From Fusobacteriaceae bacterium (lineage in GTDB: Bacteria > Fusobacteriota > Fusobacteriia > Fusobacteriales > Fusobacteriaceae): a stretch of 7,184 nt of DNA. The stretch covers positions 1 through 7,184 of the forward strand of contig JAFGUR010000125.1 in NCBI GenBank assembly GCA_016938425.1, given 5' to 3'. The translations under genes and the position numbers were made by a program. Every line of letters starts with the position of its first letter. The stretch's first letter is position 1. The notes under the pieces are model-generated. The model searched no databases. It saw only the letters and a list, made by a program, of their open reading frames with translations, and was not told the origin of the DNA. This document shows positions 4,415 to 7,184 of this stretch, piece by piece.

Positions 4415-6043
4415 TTATTCCATTGATGCAAATCTAAAATCAGTTTCAGGGCTTAAAGCTCTGTTAACTACACCTTTTACATTTGGTTTTATTAATGCAT
4501 TTTCTTGTCTAAAGAACGTTGGAACTATTGGTAATTCTTCCATTAATAATTTTTCAGCTTGTGCTAAAATATCCATTCTTTTTACTGGATCTGCTTCAGT
4601 TTTAGCTTGAGCTATTAAAGCATCATAATCTTTACTTGCCCAGTTTGAATTATTTTGTCCAGATGTTGATAACCATAAGTCTAAGTAAGTCATTGGATCG
4701 TTATAATCTGGTCCCCATCCTGCTAGAACAATTTGGAAATCTTTAGAAGTCATTCTTTGAACCCTAATTTGTTGTGTAACTGGTTCTATTTGGATATTTA
4801 ATCCTAAAGAAACTTTTAATTGTTCTTGATAGAATTGAGCTTCTTTTTGAGCAACATCACTATTACCAGATAATAATTTAATTGTTCCAATACTTGAAGC
4901 AGTCATACCTAATTCTTTTAATCCTTCTTCAAATAATTTTTTAGCTTCAGTTGGGTTATATTCTATTCCATATGCTTTTGCATCATAATCTTGTCTAAAG
5001 AATCCTTTTTTCCCAGGGATTACTGAAGGAATAAATGAATCTGCAATAACACCAGAACCCATTTTAATTTTTTCTATTAATGCTTTTCTATCAATACTTA
5101 AAGCTATAGCTTTTCTAATTTTTTTATTTGAGAATAATTTTTCTTTATTATTTAACATTAAGTACCATACCGATCCATCTTCATATGGTCTCATTTCAGG
5201 GTTACTTTTTAATTTAGCAACTTCGTCTGGAGATATTTTTATCCAATCAAGTTCACCATTTTGATAAGCTTTTAATGCAGAACTTCTATCTGTAATCATA
5301 GCCATATCAATTTCATCGATTTTAATACTGTCTTTATTCCAATAAGTATCAGCTTTTTCTAAAACAATTTTATTTTCAAATTCCCATGAAACTAATTTAA
5401 ATGGTCCATTTCCCATTATATCTTCATCAGTTGTTGCATATGAATCTTTATGTTCATTGAAGAATTTTTGGTTTTGAGGCATGAAAGTATAGAATGAAAC
5501 TAATGAAGCAAAATATGCTACAGGTTCTTTCAATTCTACAACTATTGTATAATCATCAGTTGCTTTAATACCAACAGTTGAGAAGTCTTTAGTTTTTCCT
5601 TCGTTATACTCTTGAGCTCCTTTTATAGAATACATAATGTATGAATATTCAGAAGCAGTTGCTGGATTTAATGCTCTTTCCCATGCAGCTGTAAAGTCTC
5701 CTGCAACAACAGGGTCTCCATTATGCCATTTTGCATCTTTTCTTAATTTAAATGTCCAAGTGTTTCCTTCTGAAGTCCATGACTCAGCAACACCAGGGAT
5801 AGGATTACCATCGGCACCTAAAGTTGTTAAACCTTCCATAATATGTCCTAAAACATTTCCAGAAACTTGTTCTGTATTTAATTGTGGGTCTAATTGAGCT
5901 GGATTTTCTTGTAAGTTGTATCTAACCACCTTTTTATCAGCTGAATTTCCTTCATCTCCAGTAGTTTCTGAATTACTTCCACCACACGCAGATAAAACAA
6001 GTACTAACAATAGTGAAAATAATCCAAGTATTGTTTTTTTCAT
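4415..6043 (-). CDS. oppA: OppA-type oligopeptide-binding lipoprotein of an ABC transporter
   Basis: The 542-residue protein is the periplasmic, membrane-tethered solute-binding component of a peptide ABC importer (family 5, SBP_bac_5); E. coli OppA is of near-identical length. It has a lipoprotein signal with lipobox LSAC, C20 being the lipidated Cys, then a short Gly/Ser/Asp linker. The family signature lies at 86-117 (AESW, then TWTFKLRKDAKWHNGDP). GWGPDYNDP (442-450) aligns with the E. coli OppA segment WCADYNEP, whose Asp binds the peptide alpha-amino group; D446 is the equivalent. The start is ATG 6043-6041, with AGGAGG (6054-6049) five bases upstream. No oppBCDF permease or ATPase genes adjoin it, and terminators separate it from both neighbours, so it is an orphan binding protein that must use a transporter encoded elsewhere. 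Another family-5 ligand is possible, but the conserved Asp favours peptides. Confidence 0.93.
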   Translation of the reverse strand: MKKTILGLFSLLLVLVLSACGGSNSETTGDEGNSADKKVVRYNLQENPAQLDPQLNTEQVSGNVLGHIMEGLTTLGADGNPIPGVAESWTSEGNTWTFKLRKDAKWHNGDPVVAGDFTAAWERALNPATASEYSYIMYSIKGAQEYNEGKTKDFSTVGIKATDDYTIVVELKEPVAYFASLVSFYTFMPQNQKFFNEHKDSYATTDEDIMGNGPFKLVSWEFENKIVLEKADTYWNKDSIKIDEIDMAMITDRSSALKAYQNGELDWIKISPDEVAKLKSNPEMRPYEDGSVWYLMLNNKEKLFSNKKIRKAIALSIDRKALIEKIKMGSGVIADSFIPSVIPGKKGFFRQDYDAKAYGIEYNPTEAKKLFEEGLKELGMTASSIGTIKLLSGNSDVAQKEAQFYQEQLKVSLGLNIQIEPVTQQIRVQRMTSKDFQIVLAGWGPDYNDPMTYLDLWLSTSGQNNSNWASKDYDALIAQAKTEADPVKRMDILAQAEKLLMEELPIVPTFFRQENALIKPNVKGVVNRALSPETDFRFASME

Positions 6044-6087
6044 AATTTCCTCCTTTTTTATGTTTGTTTTTTATTTGTAACTAACAC

Positions 6088-6116
6088 AATATAAATTATG
6101 CGTTCTAAAAAAATGA
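6088..6116 (-). promoter_or_regulatory. weak candidate promoter of oppA
   Basis: On the minus strand TATATT (6093-6088) is the best -10 between the upstream terminator and the oppA start. The -35 at 17 bases (TCATTT, 6116-6111) is poor. The alternative -10 CATAAT (6100-6095) also lacks a good -35. A promoter is expected because a terminator precedes the gene, but its exact position is uncertain. Confidence 0.3.
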
Positions 6117-6147
6117 ATATGGAGCTACCTACTCTTGGTCGCTCCAT
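6107..6147 (-). terminator. terminator of the outer-membrane barrel gene
   Basis: ATGGAGC/GCTCCAT (7 bp, 6119-6125 with 6141-6147) is continued past one mismatch by a 3-bp inner stem (6127-6129 with 6137-6139) and a seven-base loop. On the minus strand a T7 tract (6113-6107) follows after a five-base gap. It lies about 38 bases after the barrel gene's stop. On the plus strand only four T follow, so termination of minus-strand transcripts is favoured. Confidence 0.82.
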
Positions 6148-6185
6148 TTTATATTATATGTTAAAAAGAGATGATTCACAAGTAT

Positions 6186-7085
6186 TTATTTTGTTTTAAA
6201 TCCTAAAGTTAATTCCATTTCATTGTTTGCCCATGAATTATTTGAAGGAGTTCCTGCTTCTTTTTTAGAAGCTTCATAACTAAATACTTCATAGCCAATT
6301 GCTGCGTAGGTTTTTATATTAGAAAAATCTTTTGTATATTTAATTTCTGGTTTAATGTAAGCTTCTATTTTATTTCCTTCAGTATCAGTATTATAATAAG
6401 TATTCAAGTATGCCTTAGTACTAAATGATAGTCCACTTTTTAAAGGAACACTATAAATTAATGTATCTTCAGTTTGAATAGTATATTGATATTTATCTGC
6501 TTTCAAACTATAATAATTTAAATTATATAAACCAAGTTCTAAATATAATTTAGTATTTAAATTTCCACTTAAATAAAAGTTAATTTCTCCTCCAGTAGCA
6601 TCTTTTAGGGTTTTATTAGGTGAACCTCCAACTTGTGCCCATAATTCTGTTCCAAAAGAAAAATCTTTTCCACTAATTTTTACATCTTTACTAAAATATG
6701 GACTAAAAATATATTGAGTATATTCATCATTATCAGTTTTTTCTAGTGTTTTTGTGTTCCATGTATCATCATATCTCAATAAGTAATTTAAAGATAAATC
6801 AAATCCTTTAACTTTTCCTAAGTTTTGTACTAATCCAAATTGAGTATCCCATCCTTCTTCCTTAGTTCCATCAGCTCTTGTGATGAAATCTTTGTCTACG
6901 TCAAAAATAAAATTAAAGTTGTCATTTAATTGGTAAGTACCTTTACCAACTGTTAATTCTAAATGTTCTAACCCACTATCTAAGTCATTCATAACTGCTT
7001 CACTTGTAAAAGATTTTAACTCTCCTGCGTATAAGTTCATTCCAACTAATGAAATGCTTGCTAATAATAATGCTAATTTTTTCAT
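6186..7085 (-). CDS. predicted outer-membrane beta-barrel (porin-like) protein
   Basis: The 299-residue precursor has a clear Sec signal peptide: K2-K3, hydrophobic 4-18, likely cleavage after A20 in NLYA/GE. The mature ~279 residues are dominated by alternating polar/hydrophobic strands ending in aromatic residues, for example 52-62, 82-91, 96-105, 142-151, 169-175, 179-186, 218-230, 241-250, 258-270 and 289-296. Short turns and Asp/Asn/Lys-rich loops separate them. This pattern and size suit a monomeric barrel of about 12-14 strands, comparable in length to OmpG. It resembles fusobacterial major outer-membrane proteins in style, but the signature is not specific enough to name it fomA. The C-terminus is GFKTK, so the last aromatic (F296) is three residues from the end rather than terminal. 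ATG 7085 is preferred over an upstream in-frame GTG (7097), which overlaps the Shine-Dalgarno. Transport substrate is unknown. Confidence 0.8.
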   Translation of the reverse strand: MKKLALLLASISLVGMNLYAGELKSFTSEAVMNDLDSGLEHLELTVGKGTYQLNDNFNFIFDVDKDFITRADGTKEEGWDTQFGLVQNLGKVKGFDLSLNYLLRYDDTWNTKTLEKTDNDEYTQYIFSPYFSKDVKISGKDFSFGTELWAQVGGSPNKTLKDATGGEINFYLSGNLNTKLYLELGLYNLNYYSLKADKYQYTIQTEDTLIYSVPLKSGLSFSTKAYLNTYYNTDTEGNKIEAYIKPEIKYTKDFSNIKTYAAIGYEVFSYEASKKEAGTPSNNSWANNEMELTLGFKTK

Positions 7086-7091
7086 AAGTAA

Positions 7092-7102
7092 CTCCACTCC
7101 TT
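7092..7102 (-). promoter_or_regulatory. ribosome binding site deciding the barrel gene start
   Basis: The minus strand carries AAGGAG (7102-7097) and GGAG (7095-7092), the latter six bases before ATG 7085. The in-frame GTG at 7097-7095 lies inside this site and cannot use it, so translation starts at the ATG, directly followed by a typical KK-hydrophobic signal peptide. Confidence 0.82.
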
Positions 7103-7123
7103 TTAGTTTTTTGTCTTAAAGGG

Positions 7124-7152
7124 ATTATACAGAAAAGAGTTAAAAAAATAAA
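7124..7152 (-). promoter_or_regulatory. promoter of the outer-membrane barrel gene
   Basis: A perfect minus-strand TATAAT (7129-7124) follows a weak -35 TTTATT (7152-7147) at 17 bases. Transcription would start near 7117, giving a leader of about 32 bases. A/T tracts further upstream might compensate for the poor -35. An 8-bp palindrome GTTTAAAC (7160-7167) lies just upstream. No gene is visible to the window end. Confidence 0.55.
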
Positions 7153-7184
7153 ATATAAAGTTTAAACATTTATCATATATAAGA

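Noticed and set aside
5637..5897. 86-codon open frame on the plus strand opposite oppA
   Set aside because: It overlaps the most conserved part of oppA (the family-5 signature) in antisense and has no plausible start context.
7086..7097. Four-codon extension of the barrel gene from a GTG at 7097
   Set aside because: The GTG lies within the Shine-Dalgarno region of the ATG at 7085, and the typical MKK signal peptide begins at that ATG.

Overview
The window is about 7.2 kb of very AT-rich DNA. It has strong A/T third-position bias, AGA/TTA-dominated codons and clear Gram-negative envelope genes: a TonB-type protein, an SxxxH transmembrane motif, an outer-membrane barrel and lipobox-bearing OppA. 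Together these suggest Fusobacterium (F. nucleatum group). That assignment is inference from composition and protein style, not a database match.

Left part, plus strand (1-3482). A monocistronic tonB-like gene (88-915) has a near-consensus promoter and a strong terminator. A 264-bp gap follows, holding a perfect 13-bp A/T palindrome that abuts a second good promoter. Next comes a two-gene operon. Its first gene (1180-3117) encodes a 645-residue exported/membrane protein built of two ankyrin arrays on either side of one transmembrane helix. Its second gene (3138-3482), 20 bases downstream, encodes a 114-residue MIF/tautomerase-superfamily protein.

Middle (3483-3689). This is a convergent, gene-free spacer unusually rich in secondary structure. 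It holds a ~103-bp palindromic, MITE-like element with ~14-bp terminal inverted repeats around a GC-rich hairpin, then a separate 15-bp-stem hairpin.

Right part, minus strand (3690-7184). Three separately terminated genes are read right to left: an outer-membrane beta-barrel protein (6186-7085), an OppA-type peptide-binding lipoprotein (4415-6043) and a GNAT acetyltransferase with a TTG start (3690-4214).

Functionally, most of the window concerns the envelope: energy transduction to the outer membrane (TonB), outer-membrane passage (barrel) and peptide capture (OppA). The ankyrin-membrane-ankyrin protein coupled to a MIF-like tautomerase is the least explained unit and the best candidate for an undescribed system. 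No CRISPR array, tRNA, rRNA or intact transposase gene was seen.
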